Positions 1-9,598 of a stretch of DNA of 64,000 nucleotides are shown in pieces. Below the pieces are notes generated by a model. The model saw only the letters and a program-made list of their open reading frames with translations. It searched no databases and was not told where the DNA came from. The stretch covers positions 558,001 to 622,000 of the forward strand of contig NZ_JAYGJQ010000001.1 in the NCBI RefSeq assembly GCF_035013165.1, read 5' to 3'. Position 1 is the stretch's first letter. Each line of letters starts with the position of its first letter. Both the position numbers and the translations under genes were made by a program. This DNA is from Bacteriovorax sp. PP10. Its GTDB lineage: Bacteria > Bdellovibrionota > Bacteriovoracia > Bacteriovoracales > Bacteriovoracaceae.

Positions 1-22
1 TGTCATTATGGCAATAGCATTT

Positions 23-3000
23 TTAAGGATTTCGATACTCCGCAATCCCAAACAATAAATTCTGAGCATAAGAAAAAATAACAGAATTTCTTCCTTCATG
101 ATAATAAAGAGAGCTTCCAGCACAAGTCATACTCGCTAGCGGAAGAGGTAAGTTTGTTTCAACCCCAGAAGTCACATTCTTCTTATACAGCTTCCCATCA
201 GTCCCGCAGTAATAAATCATCGGGTTGATACCATCATTGAAAATATCAAATGAAGTGATGGTACTTGAAGTCGTTGTTGCATAAAGTGACAATGTACTAC
301 TGCCACTGGCCGGCATTGAGTAAATCTTATTAGTACTTTTCGTTGTCACTTTCCAAGTAGAGTCATGCGTATCAAATGGAACTCTTGTTAACATAAGATT
401 GCTTTGAATAACTCTCAAGTTAAAAGATAAACCGTCACAAGTATTTAACTGGGTTGCAGTAACAGGATCCCAGCACAAGCGTAAATCTGATGCCGGTGTT
501 GAAGTATCACTTGGTGGGCCATAAATACGAGACGTAGCTAAAGCGCTAGTGTCGTATAATACAAAGATTGCAGAAGAGACGAATGGAGTCGTGGTGTATC
601 CTCTGTATCCAAAGATCTTATTATCAGCAGGATTAATTCCCAGAAGATTTGCTGAAACTCCGCCCCCGCTAATTACATTTTGTTGCCATAGTCCTGTATT
701 TAAATCGACATAGGCCGGAGCCGCAGCTTGTCGCCCGAAATATAAACGATTGTTTAAATCATCGACTTGGATCATGCATGAGTTACTCCATCCGCAAGAA
801 TCTGTTAGTGGTTGAGTTGTTGCTGCTGAACCGAAGGCAAAAGTACCAGCAGCTGAGTTTCCTGCAACATGAGTTACACTTCCACCATTTAAAGAAAACT
901 TAGTGATTTTTCTTTCGTTCGTATTCATAACGTAAACATCGTCACCATTAAGAGCGAATGAATTTAAGAGTGAGAAGCGAGAAGATAGCGGCGAATACCC
1001 AGTACCAAAATCTCTTCTTTGACCGAATAGAGTTTGTATCTTTCCGTTTGCATCGACATAACGGACGACACCCATATCCATTACATATAAAGTTCCGAAT
1101 GAATTTACGAAGGCACTCATGAAAATACCATTGCAAGAAAGAGCTGGAGTACCATCTGCACATCGGCCAGGGTTTCCTGATCCCAAAACTGTCACCCAAG
1201 CATTGGTGGCCTTGTCATATTTTTTGATGGTTGTTCGACCATGCCACAAACCATAGATTTGACCATTTAATCCTGAGAAAAGGTCAGTTCCCCAGTTCGT
1301 CGTTGGGGGATGAGGAGATGTGCTTGTACCTGTGGCAGGGTTAAGACTGGCAACAGCTGATGCGGCACTGACTTGGCTTCCGCAAGCAGCATTTGTTGTC
1401 TGACCAAAGCGTGAAATGATTTTTTCAACGACACTCGTTGAAATATTAAATGCAATAGCACGTTCTCGGACAGCACAATAGGTAACATCAAAATTAGGAT
1501 CTTCTGAGCCAACACTTGTAGCACCAAGTCCGTTAAAAGTTGAAACATAATGAACTAGGTTGTCTGAGTAGTCGTAATAGGAAAGAACTCTACCGTTAAA
1601 GAAATATAATCTTCCGTTTGGTGTTGCTACTGCTGGCGACAATCCACCACTTAGAGTAACAGCAGTCGGGCTAAGAGTGTGGTTCGTTGCACTACTTAAA
1701 GTTGCTCCTCCACCCAGTAATGTCGTTATTTTCCATGGAGTTGAGTGCAGATCAACTTTTCTTATTCTGTCGCTATTAAAAATAAGTAAATTGTCTTGAT
1801 GATCAAGACTCAAATAACTTTTACTTTTTATTGTTGCATTAAAAACTGATCCACCATCACCAGTGTCAGCTCCCGTTTTTTTCACTAAGAAATTAACAGC
1901 TCCACTTATTGGATCAACATAGAGAATTGAATCATCGAAAGCAGAACGAATAAAAGCAAAACCATTTTTTGTGACAGCTAATTGTCTGTCGTCAAAATAA
2001 TCATTGTAGCCAGCTTCTTCATATGAGGTAAAGATAGCAGAAACCGCCGATCCGCCAATTCCATGATTTGTATTTCCTGCGAGGAAATTAACAGCATTGG
2101 TATTAAGAGGATTTGAAACTGATGATGAATCATTATCACCATCATTGGCGATGATTTTAAATCTTAGAAAACTACTTGATGGAGAAGCGTTAGTTAATTG
2201 ATAACAACCAGAGTAACCAGCATGAACAGTACATCCACCATTCGCGCCATTGGTTAAGTTGCTTGTAACATCAACAAAAACTGAATCATTCGTAGTGTAT
2301 TGAATTTTAATAGCATTGGCCGGAAGTGCAACGTTGTCACTTGCATACCACTGTATGTAAATAGTCGATCCAAGAGGTGCAACTTGTTCTTCTGGAAGCG
2401 TTGGGATTGAAGGAGCATCAACATTAACGGCCAATACATTTGAAATAGTCGGTGCAGGGTTTGAAGTATAATCTAGTGTTAGAAGATCAACTCCATTTGT
2501 ACCGTTACCCGAATTTGATAAAGTGGAAATCTGGTTTGATTCATCACGTACGAACCCATTAACCGTATACGTTCCAGTAATCGTCCCTAACTGAAGTGGG
2601 AAATCTGTAATCGTGATATTTTTTGCATTTGAAAGACCTGCAATGGAATCTAGGCTCACCCAGCAAGTGTCATTCGCTGCAGGTTGAGCATTATTGTTAA
2701 CTCTAAAACAAACTGAAGTTAATTTTGTAAACGCATCACTTGCCGTCATTGAAACAAGCACGTTTCGATTTGAAATAGTTGTGACATTATTTGCAATTGT
2801 GATTGTGTTCACTGATGGTGGAGCTGAATCAACAGTAAAATTATTCGATACTAAAGTCCTGACGTTTCCAGCTTTATCAGTCGCTGTAAGTTTTAAAGTG
2901 ACAGTGTCACTGTTAATGCTTGGAATGGCCCAAGAGTAAGCTCCACTATTGGCAACATTACTAACTAGTGCGGTATAGTTTGATCCATCAATTGAATAAG

Positions 3001-5812
3001 CAATTGAAATCGGCGTAGTTGTGATATTCGTATCACTCGCTGACCATGTAATATTTTGAGTGGCCCCACCTTGATAAAATCCACTCGTATTGAAGCTGGT
3101 TAAAGCTAACGTTGGCAGAGTTGTATCTAAAAACATTGTCACATTTGCTGACGCAGAAATATTTCCTGCAAGATCGCGAGTAAAGGCATAGATCGTTTTT
3201 GTGCCATCAGCGGCCCCGGTTGTAAATGATTTGGTTGCACTACATGCTTCCCAATTAGGATTTACAAGTGTTGGAGTGCTTGCGGTTTCAGTGTAGAGAA
3301 TCTGTTGGTAGTCAGCAATACATGTAGTACTAATTGCCACCACGTTAGAAGTCGTGAACTGAGCACTTGTTCTGGCAATTGTTGGTGCAGTAGGAGCAGT
3401 ACTATCTATAGTGAAAGTTGTCGAATAAACCGTTGATGTGTTTCCAGTTGTGGCATTATCAATGGCCTCTAATTTTAACTTTGCAGTAGCTGTATTGTGA
3501 GCTGGAGCTGTCCACGTATAAGAAGTTGCACTTGTCGCAAGATTATTGACTAGAGAGTAAGTCGCTCCATCATTAGCATAATACAATTTTAATGAAGAGA
3601 GTCCGTTGATATCTGTTTTTGTAAAACTCAAGGCAACGCTATCTCCGCCTTTGTATAAAGAGGCCAGAGTTGTTGATAAGTTTAGGGTAGGGTTAGTCGT
3701 ATCATAAATCATTGAAGCAGCAGTTGATAATGAAATGTTTCCAACCGCATCTTTAGAATAAACGTAAAGATCGTGATTCCCCTGAAGAACCGGGCCAATC
3801 AAAGTGTAAGTCATAGCTCCTGCACCAGTCCCACAGGTTTGCCAATTGGCGTCCCCGGCAGATGGCGCAAGAAAAGATTCACTGATGAGAATACTTGGAC
3901 GATCCAGGCAACTTGCAACAGTAAATGAAACTGTTGTTGAGCTGCTGATACTAGCACTGGCAAGACTTGAAGCTGGGGCACCTGGAGCAGCTGTATCTAA
4001 AGTCATTGTCACATTTGTAGAGCTTGAAATATTTCCGGCCGAATCTTTCGTAAATGCATAAATTGTTTTTAGGCCATCGCCTGTCGTTGTCGTAAAGTTT
4101 TTTGTCGCATTACAAGTCTCCCATGCAGAATCAGGTATTGCTGGTGTCGTCGCAGTTTGTGAGTAAAGAATTTTATCATAGTCTGCATTACAAATAGCGC
4201 TGATCGCTACAATGTTTGAGTTTGAACTAGCACTACTTGTTCTGGAAATAGTTAGGGAGGAAGGTGCAGTTGAATCGATAGCAAATTGATGTGAATAAAC
4301 AGTTGTCACTGAAGTTGTTAAGTCAGTAGCTACCAATTTGAATATCGCATTTGTTGTATCAATAGCTGGAACACTCCAGCTATATGATGTATCCGTAAGA
4401 TTTAAGTTTGAAAGTAATGAATACGATGTTCCGCCATTTGATGAAAAATACAGATCTAATGAGCTTAATCCAACTCCGGCATCGCTACCACTTAATGAAA
4501 TATTTTGAGTAATCCCACCGCGAATAATAGTCGGTGAAAAGCTTAAATTTGCAACTGGAGGTAGAGTATCCAGAACAACATTGAGTGTTTTTGCACTTGA
4601 AATAGTTCCTTCACTATCCATGGCCCAAAGATAAAGAGTTCTATTTCCATCAGCTGATGAAAAAGTCACACTTTCAGTTTGAGTTCCTGAAGTCGTACAT
4701 TCGATATTAAATTGCATTACACTTGGGGCCGCTGGAGTATCAGTAACAGCTAAATGAGAAAATGAATTACAATTAGCAAGTGATACACCTGTCGCAATAT
4801 TTACTAAAAGTGTATTCGAGTTAACCGGTGACGGATTACTCGCATTTAAACTCCAGTTCGGAGGAGTTGGTAAAACGTTATTATTAACAGAGACAGAAAG
4901 TGTTTTAGAGTAAAAAGGCTTAGTCGTATCAATGTTGCCTGACCCATCATTTTTCCCAACATAGACATCAATCTGATGGGTCCCCTGACTATCGGCCGTA
5001 GGATTATAGGTCCATGAGCTGCTTGCAGATTTTACAACACCATCAAGCTTCCACTTATAGGCAAAACTATAATTAGGATCAATGTGAAATGTTTGAAGGG
5101 TAAAAGTCGATGGCTGCAATTCATTTAGGTTCAAATAGGATTGGGCCATGGACACTTCAGGTTTTGAATCCTGAATCGTCATAGGAGAAACACCAAAAAT
5201 CTGAACGAATTTATCTACGTTTATTGAATCAGTTGTTAAAGAAGCGATAGCACTCGTTGGATTAGAGCCGCCTACAGAGTTAATTAATGACTCTATCGAC
5301 TTTCTATCGGCTTCATTTAGCTTATTAAGAACTAAGCTATTGGCATTAACAACTTCAGCAATAACAGTTGTTCTGGCATCAATGTTTTGAGAGTTATCAT
5401 TGTTAGTGATTGGTCTCTTATAGACATCACCATTACAACCTTCGGCCTTAACAACATATTGAACCGTTGAGGCCAGGGTTTCTAAACCTAGAGCTTTTAA
5501 ATCAAAAGTATACCTGGCGTCTGCACCAATTAATTGAGTTGCGATTGGAGTGCTATCATCAAGGGACCCGTCAGCTTTGATCACAAATAATTTTGCATAA
5601 ACCGGTTCTGCACATGATGTAGCGACAGCACTTGAAAAAATATAATTAGAGTAAGTTGAATCTTGTGAAATTAAACCAGCGAAAGGAGAAATGACCCCAG
5701 AGATTAAACTTTTTGTTGAGAATGATTTTGATGAAATAGATAAACTAGACCCAATCTTGAATTCACAAGATGAAAATAAAATTAATAAAGTTATTAATAA
5801 TAAATGTTTAAT
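23..5812 (-). CDS. giant Ig-like repeat / beta-propeller lipoprotein with ATT start
   Basis: Exported surface lipoprotein of about 1929 residues, function unknown. In frame upstream of the first GTG (5582-5584) the reading frame stays open to a stop at 5846-5848 and contains no ATG, GTG or TTG. ATT at 5810-5812 lies 6 nt after AGGGAG and gives MKHLLLITLLILFSSC, a textbook lipoprotein signal with lipobox LFSSC. Residues about 320-1240 are repeated Ig-like modules carrying 'DSTAPS', 'DTTLP' and 'DKAGN' type motifs, two or more of them nearly identical (the 'KTIYAFT+D+AGNIS' units). Residues about 1240-1929 look like NHL-type propeller blades. Such proteins usually act in adhesion or carbohydrate binding, so that role is inferred. 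The gene is monocistronic, separated by a terminator from the next minus-strand gene upstream. Alternative: start at GTG 5584, which would discard the signal. Confidence 0.75.
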   Translation of the reverse strand: MKHLLLITLLILFSSCEFKIGSSLSISSKSFSTKSLISGVISPFAGLISQDSTYSNYIFSSAVATSCAEPVYAKLFVIKADGSLDDSTPIATQLIGADARYTFDLKALGLETLASTVQYVVKAEGCNGDVYKRPITNNDNSQNIDARTTVIAEVVNANSLVLNKLNEADRKSIESLINSVGGSNPTSAIASLTTDSINVDKFVQIFGVSPMTIQDSKPEVSMAQSYLNLNELQPSTFTLQTFHIDPNYSFAYKWKLDGVVKSASSSWTYNPTADSQGTHQIDVYVGKNDGSGNIDTTKPFYSKTLSVSVNNNVLPTPPNWSLNASNPSPVNSNTLLVNIATGVSLANCNSFSHLAVTDTPAAPSVMQFNIECTTSGTQTESVTFSSADGNRTLYLWAMDSEGTISSAKTLNVVLDTLPPVANLSFSPTIIRGGITQNISLSGSDAGVGLSSLDLYFSSNGGTSYSLLSNLNLTDTSYSWSVPAIDTTNAIFKLVATDLTTSVTTVYSHQFAIDSTAPSSLTISRTSSASSNSNIVAISAICNADYDKILYSQTATTPAIPDSAWETCNATKNFTTTTGDGLKTIYAFTKDSAGNISSSTNVTMTLDTAAPGAPASSLASASISSSTTVSFTVASCLDRPSILISESFLAPSAGDANWQTCGTGAGAMTYTLIGPVLQGNHDLYVYSKDAVGNISLSTAASMIYDTTNPTLNLSTTLASLYKGGDSVALSFTKTDINGLSSLKLYYANDGATYSLVNNLATSATSYTWTAPAHNTATAKLKLEAIDNATTGNTSTVYSTTFTIDSTAPTAPTIARTSAQFTTSNVVAISTTCIADYQQILYTETASTPTLVNPNWEACSATKSFTTGAADGTKTIYAFTRDLAGNISASANVTMFLDTTLPTLALTSFNTSGFYQGGATQNITWSASDTNITTTPISIAYSIDGSNYTALVSNVANSGAYSWAIPSINSDTVTLKLTATDKAGNVRTLVSNNFTVDSAPPSVNTITIANNVTTISNRNVLVSMTASDAFTKLTSVCFRVNNNAQPAANDTCWVSLDSIAGLSNAKNITITDFPLQLGTITGTYTVNGFVRDESNQISTLSNSGNGTNGVDLLTLDYTSNPAPTISNVLAVNVDAPSIPTLPEEQVAPLGSTIYIQWYASDNVALPANAIKIQYTTNDSVFVDVTSNLTNGANGGCTVHAGYSGCYQLTNASPSSSFLRFKIIANDGDNDSSSVSNPLNTNAVNFLAGNTNHGIGGSAVSAIFTSYEEAGYNDYFDDRQLAVTKNGFAFIRSAFDDSILYVDPISGAVNFLVKKTGADTGDGGSVFNATIKSKSYLSLDHQDNLLIFNSDRIRKVDLHSTPWKITTLLGGGATLSSATNHTLSPTAVTLSGGLSPAVATPNGRLYFFNGRVLSYYDYSDNLVHYVSTFNGLGATSVGSEDPNFDVTYCAVRERAIAFNISTSVVEKIISRFGQTTNAACGSQVSAASAVASLNPATGTSTSPHPPTTNWGTDLFSGLNGQIYGLWHGRTTIKKYDKATNAWVTVLGSGNPGRCADGTPALSCNGIFMSAFVNSFGTLYVMDMGVVRYVDANGKIQTLFGQRRDFGTGYSPLSSRFSLLNSFALNGDDVYVMNTNERKITKFSLNGGSVTHVAGNSAAGTFAFGSAATTQPLTDSCGWSNSCMIQVDDLNNRLYFGRQAAAPAYVDLNTGLWQQNVISGGGVSANLLGINPADNKIFGYRGYTTTPFVSSAIFVLYDTSALATSRIYGPPSDTSTPASDLRLCWDPVTATQLNTCDGLSFNLRVIQSNLMLTRVPFDTHDSTWKVTTKSTNKIYSMPASGSSTLSLYATTTSSTITSFDIFNDGINPMIYYCGTDGKLYKKNVTSGVETNLPLPLASMTCAGSSLYYHEGRNSVIFSYAQNLLFGIAEYRNP

Positions 5813-5822
5813 CCACTTCTCC
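5813..5822 (-). promoter_or_regulatory. Shine-Dalgarno supporting the ATT start
   Basis: On the minus strand the sequence reads AGGGAG, then AAGTGG, then ATT. The 6-nt spacing is ideal, and no canonical start codon lies in frame between here and the upstream stop. This site decides the start of the giant lipoprotein. Confidence 0.6.
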
Positions 5823-6001
5823 CTATCATTTACGCCTGACCTTAATCATCGGCTGAGTCGGGGAATTATTAATTGCTAGAAGGGGAAATATTAAAAGAAT
5901 GCATTCTCTTGAACATTTAAGGCGCAAAAAGTGGTGCTGTTTTTCTTGTGGTGCTTTTTAATTACCAGAGGATTGCCAATGATAATGGTCTTCTTATAAA
6001 C

Positions 6002-6032
6002 AAAAAAAGGGCCTTCTAAATAAGAAGGCCCT
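6002..6032 (-). terminator. intrinsic terminator of the double-propeller gene
   Basis: Perfect 9-bp stem (GGGCCTTCT at 6009-6017, AGAAGGCCC at 6023-6031) with loop AAATA. On the minus strand it is followed by a run of seven U (A-run at 6002-6008). It lies just past the stop codon at 6038 and separates this gene from the giant lipoprotein. Confidence 0.9.
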
Positions 6033-6037
6033 AAGAG

Positions 6038-7891
6038 TTATTTTCTAAAAATCTCAAATGTATTAACCGGCCTATCTTCATCCAGGTAATAACGATGCCC
6101 ACCCAAAATCCCAATTGTTCTATTATCCATCTTAAACACTTGTGAGAATCCTTTGCTTTCTTTCAAGTATCTCCCAGTATGTCTCCAAGTCTGATCCTCA
6201 AAACTAAACCCATAAATATGCGACACATATTCATAATTCATTTCACCAGTCTTAAACATCCCACCAAAAACAAATAGCTCATCACCAATTGTTTCAGCAG
6301 CAGGAGCAAACGTAGCAAAAGGAAGTTTCGGAAGTTCAGTAGCAATCCCAGTCTTCGGATCCATCAACGTCACATTAGAAATAAGTTCAAAGTGGCTAGA
6401 CCCAACTCCAAGACCACCAACTAAAAGAATCTGATCTTTATATTCAACACCAGTAAACGCACGTCTTAATGGAAGTGGCATCTGGTAAGGAGCAACCGAC
6501 ACAGTTTCAGTTTTTAAATCAAATACATCAACTGAAGAATGAAATGTTCCTTCAAAATCATTCGGCGCTTTAGGAGTTGCGTCCCATCCACCAACCAGAT
6601 AAACCTTATCACCAACAGTCGCAGCGATGTTAGATGAACGAGGCTTGCTTAGTTTACCAATCGTCGTCCATGTGTTCGTGCGAACATCATAACGATCAAT
6701 CGTATCAATCGATTTCCAAGCAGGTTTTGTTCCTTCGTTGTAAGCAAATCCACCGAAAGCATAAATATAGTTTCCGTGGGCCGCTAGTGTATAACCATGT
6801 GCCTTCGCTGGACGAGGAGCAAGCTCTTTCCAGTTATTAATTCTCTTATCATAGACGTTGAAATTATCCGTGAAAGACTCTTTCGGGTAAGTGTGTTCTG
6901 GCCCTTGATGTCCACCACACATGTAAAGCAGACCATCGTGAAGAATCGTTCCAAAAGATGATCTCATCGGTTCCATAAATGGAGCACGAACACCTTGAGT
7001 GAAAATTGTCTCTCCAGAAAATTGAGGTGCATAATCATCAGCGTTCGCAACCGCAGTTAAGCGAACCCATTCATCATTATCTAATTGGTAAAGTTGAAAG
7101 TTACCTGATTTGCTTGAAGCAAATACAATCTCATTGTTTGGCATATATGTTGGTGCCATTTCATCTGCAGAATCATCCATAGTTTTACGTGTGACTTTTC
7201 CTGACTGACGATTGTATTCGTAAATATCCCAAGACCCGGCTACTTTAGAAGAAAAAGCAATTCGTGTTTCATCAAAAGAAAGAGCTGGACTCATCCCTTG
7301 AGCAATCACAGTTTTTTTATCTTCAAGGCGATCGAATAAAACAACTTCGCGATTACCATTGATATTTCTTTGGTAAACAACAAAATTTCCATCTGAAGAT
7401 GGGCGAGGGAAGTAAGCTTCATCTGCAGATAATGCTGTCGCAGAAAACTTCAATGTTGTGATGTCACCATTTGTGCGAAGAAGATTTGTTCTAAATTTAC
7501 TTGGCTCAAAGTAGAAAACTTTATTTTTAGGAGATGGAGCAGAAAAGAAAATAAACTGACCGTTGCGAGAGTACTTAGGATGAAGAATCATTCCTTGTAA
7601 ACCATCGGCCTGCCATCTTTCAGTCTTCTTCGTTTCAAGATTCATCGTTACCAGATAAAGATCTTGAGAACCTTGATCTGTAATTTTTCCTTCAACGTAC
7701 ACAACATTTTTTCCATCTGGAGAAATGTCTGGATATAAATGCATTAAATCACCCGAAGTGATTTGTGTTGTCACTCCGTCGTTATTTTTATGCATGATAT
7801 GTTTTTGTGAATCCGATTCGCGCATGAAAACCATGTCGGCCATGGATGCGCTTGAGACAATTATTAATGTCAGAGCTGCGATCAATTTCAT
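6038..7891 (-). CDS. exported TolB-like (PD40) plus Kelch double beta-propeller protein
   Basis: 617-residue exported protein, function unknown. Residues 1-18 form a Sec signal peptide (MKLIAALTLIIVSSASMA). Residues about 25-300 contain TolB/PD40-like blades ('LYPDISPDGKNVVYVEG', 'MSPALSFDETRIAFSSK'). Residues about 320-617 contain Kelch repeats with the diagnostic double glycines (YAFGG, YLVGG, LLVGG, FVFGG, GILGG). Two stacked propellers suggest a periplasmic or surface protein-binding scaffold; this is inference, and no catalytic motif is visible. It is monocistronic, with a terminator directly downstream, and divergent from dapF across an AT-rich region with a perfect 16-bp palindrome. 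Confidence 0.85.
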   Translation of the reverse strand: MKLIAALTLIIVSSASMADMVFMRESDSQKHIMHKNNDGVTTQITSGDLMHLYPDISPDGKNVVYVEGKITDQGSQDLYLVTMNLETKKTERWQADGLQGMILHPKYSRNGQFIFFSAPSPKNKVFYFEPSKFRTNLLRTNGDITTLKFSATALSADEAYFPRPSSDGNFVVYQRNINGNREVVLFDRLEDKKTVIAQGMSPALSFDETRIAFSSKVAGSWDIYEYNRQSGKVTRKTMDDSADEMAPTYMPNNEIVFASSKSGNFQLYQLDNDEWVRLTAVANADDYAPQFSGETIFTQGVRAPFMEPMRSSFGTILHDGLLYMCGGHQGPEHTYPKESFTDNFNVYDKRINNWKELAPRPAKAHGYTLAAHGNYIYAFGGFAYNEGTKPAWKSIDTIDRYDVRTNTWTTIGKLSKPRSSNIAATVGDKVYLVGGWDATPKAPNDFEGTFHSSVDVFDLKTETVSVAPYQMPLPLRRAFTGVEYKDQILLVGGLGVGSSHFELISNVTLMDPKTGIATELPKLPFATFAPAAETIGDELFVFGGMFKTGEMNYEYVSHIYGFSFEDQTWRHTGRYLKESKGFSQVFKMDNRTIGILGGHRYYLDEDRPVNTFEIFRK

Positions 7892-7952
7892 TTTTAAAAC
7901 CCCTTTTAAAAAGATAAAATGCGAGAAGCTTTCGAAATCTTAGTATGAGTAT

Positions 7953-7968
7953 GTTTGATTAATCAAAC
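7953..7968. promoter_or_regulatory. 16-bp perfect palindrome between divergent promoters
   Basis: GTTTGATTAATCAAAC is a perfect palindrome lying between the divergent propeller gene and dapF, followed by a T-run on the plus strand. It is a candidate operator. The half-site TTGAT resembles FNR/CRP-family half-sites, but the 2-nt spacing is not the 4 nt those proteins use, so no regulator is assigned. Confidence 0.4.
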
Positions 7969-8012
7969 TTTTTTATTTGGACAAAGTGTTAGCTGAGGAA
8001 TAGGATGTTTTT

Positions 8013-8816
8013 ATGACAAAGATCAACTTCACAAAATTCAATGCAACAGGAAACGATTTCATCGTCATCGATAATCGCGACCTGATTTATAAAGCAGAAG
8101 ATAAAAGCAAATGGGCCGCACTGTGTTCACTGAAAACAGGAATTGGTGCCGATGGAGTTTTACTTTTAGAAAAGAGCTCTACTGTTGATTTCAAAATGCG
8201 TTATATAAATGCAGACGGTGGCGAAGTTGAAATGTGTGGGAATGGTGCTCGTGCCATTACAGCATTTGCTAATGAAGTCTTAGATTCAAAAAAAGAAACA
8301 TATAAATTTGAAACAATGAATGGTGTGTATGAATGCTCGCTTGATGCGAAGTATGGCTACCGTTTAAAAATGACTGAGCTTTATGATGTGGGAAAGATCG
8401 AGTTAAAAGATCTCGACTCAAAAGTTCACGCAAAAAAATCATTCTACATGAACACAGGTGTTCCTCACGCTGTGTTTGAAATCGAAAAAATTAAAGAATA
8501 CCCAGTCTACGATAATGGCCGCATGGTCCGTTACGATGAACGCTTCCCTAAAGGCTCTAATGCCAATTTTTACGAAGTCACATCAGCAAACCATATCAAG
8601 ATCAGGACATACGAACGAGGCGTAGAAAACGAAACGTTATCGTGTGGTACAGGTGCTACGGCAACTGCACTGGTCGCTGCAAAATTTTATGGTTGGAAAG
8701 ATGAAGTTGTTTTAGAAACAATGGGTGGAATCTTAGCTGTGAAATTTTCTGAAGATTTAAAAGACATCTATCTTTGTGGAAAAGTCGAAAAAATATTTAC
8801 GGGAACAACTCTGTAG
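8013..8816 (+). CDS. dapF: diaminopimelate epimerase
   Basis: Cytoplasmic enzyme that converts LL- to meso-diaminopimelate, for lysine and for peptidoglycan cross-links. The 267-residue length is normal for the family. Both catalytic cysteines are present: C75 in 'GGEVEMCGNGAR' and C211 in 'ENETLSCGTGAT'. The N-terminal 'KFNATGNDFIVID' and the 'GADGVLLLE' and 'GSNANF' substrate loops are intact. The start is ATG preceded by a GAGGAATAGGA purine stretch. It is a single gene, convergent with the transglycosylase. A long inverted repeat (TTTACGGG at 8796-8803 and CCCGTAAA at 8822-8829) brackets its stop and may help end transcription. Confidence 0.97.
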   Translation: MTKINFTKFNATGNDFIVIDNRDLIYKAEDKSKWAALCSLKTGIGADGVLLLEKSSTVDFKMRYINADGGEVEMCGNGARAITAFANEVLDSKKETYKFETMNGVYECSLDAKYGYRLKMTELYDVGKIELKDLDSKVHAKKSFYMNTGVPHAVFEIEKIKEYPVYDNGRMVRYDERFPKGSNANFYEVTSANHIKIRTYERGVENETLSCGTGATATALVAAKFYGWKDEVVLETMGGILAVKFSEDLKDIYLCGKVEKIFTGTTL

Positions 8817-8829
8817 TCATCCCCGTAAA
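8796..8829. terminator. possible stem-loop over the dapF stop codon
   Basis: Perfect 8-bp inverted repeat TTTACGGG / CCCGTAAA with an 18-nt loop containing the dapF stop. It lies between convergent genes with only a loose T-rich tail. It is a weak candidate for a bidirectional terminator. Confidence 0.35.
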
Positions 8830-8839
8830 CTTATTCTTA

Positions 8840-9397
8840 TTAAAAGTTATTAGCAACTGAAGCGATCATTCTAAGTTTGTTTTGAACTTTACCATCGTAA
8901 GCATTCTTGAACTTTTTAGTTCTTGAGTGGTAAGTCGCGTACCATTTAGAGTCTTTTTTCTCATGACGCTTTTTTAAGATTGAAAGAATTTTCCCCATCT
9001 TATTAAGAGCGTATGCTTCGTCTTTCTTTAAAAGCTTCTTATCAATTTTACCAAGACCTAAACGATTAAATTCAACATCCCAAACCTTAGTGTTGATCTG
9101 AGCAAGTGAAAGGTCCCCTGAAACAGAAACAGCTGCATTGTTAAAATCACTTTCTGTAGAGATGATCGCAATCATTAGTTTTGGATCAACAGCATACTTT
9201 CTAGAAGCCTGGTAAAGAGAAAGTGCAACTTGCTTTCTTTTCTTCTCGTTCATTTTTGGTTGAACTACCTTAATCATCTCAGCGATTACAGAAGTGTTGT
9301 ACTTATAGATCTCTGCTTTAGTGAACGATTTCGGCATTACATTCGTTGAAATCATTGAAAGGATCAGAGTAAGAATAATTGTTTTTGTTGTTTTCAT
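8840..9397 (-). CDS. exported lytic transglycosylase-like (SLT domain) protein
   Basis: Predicted periplasmic muramidase that cleaves peptidoglycan glycan strands. The protein has 185 residues when started at the ATG at 9395-9397, chosen because it yields a signal peptide (MKTTKTIILTLILSMISTNV) and sits after a G-rich RBS. The upstream ATG at 9494 would put 33 odd residues before that signal. SLT features: 'YAVDPKLMIAIISTESDF' with putative catalytic E82, then 'SGDLSLAQIN', matching the usual ES and G-x-x-x-LxQ motifs. It is a small single-domain version without LysM. The G-rich RBS is flanked by a 5-bp stem (TAAGC/GCTTA) that would place GGGG in a tetraloop. Confidence 0.8.
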   Translation of the reverse strand: MKTTKTIILTLILSMISTNVMPKSFTKAEIYKYNTSVIAEMIKVVQPKMNEKKRKQVALSLYQASRKYAVDPKLMIAIISTESDFNNAAVSVSGDLSLAQINTKVWDVEFNRLGLGKIDKKLLKKDEAYALNKMGKILSILKKRHEKKDSKWYATYHSRTKKFKNAYDGKVQNKLRMIASVANNF

Positions 9398-9598
9398 TTT
9401 AAGCCCCCGCTTACCCTTTAAAGTGCATTGTTTGGGCCAAAAACTATAAGGTAAGTACTTGAAAAACGAGAAGAAAATCGACCAAACCATGGCCACTGTT
9501 GAACATTTTGACAGGCCCTGAAATGTTTACTTGGGCTTACCCGCTTGGCCTTAAAAAGGCCTACGATAGAGCTATCTATCTAAACTTTGGAGCACTCT

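Noticed and set aside
1267-1548. Internal minus-strand frame of 93 codons within the giant lipoprotein gene
   Set aside because: Alternative frame of a repeat-rich coding region with no RBS; a shadow of the real gene.
5691-5879. Plus-strand 62-codon frame
   Set aside because: It lies antisense to the signal-peptide region and leader of the giant lipoprotein and encodes nothing recognisable.
7891-7912. TTTTTAAAA-GGGG-TTTTAAAAA hairpin at the start of the double-propeller gene (minus strand)
   Set aside because: All A/T stem in an AT-rich leader with the RBS exposed in the loop; too weak to group with the RBS-masking stems.
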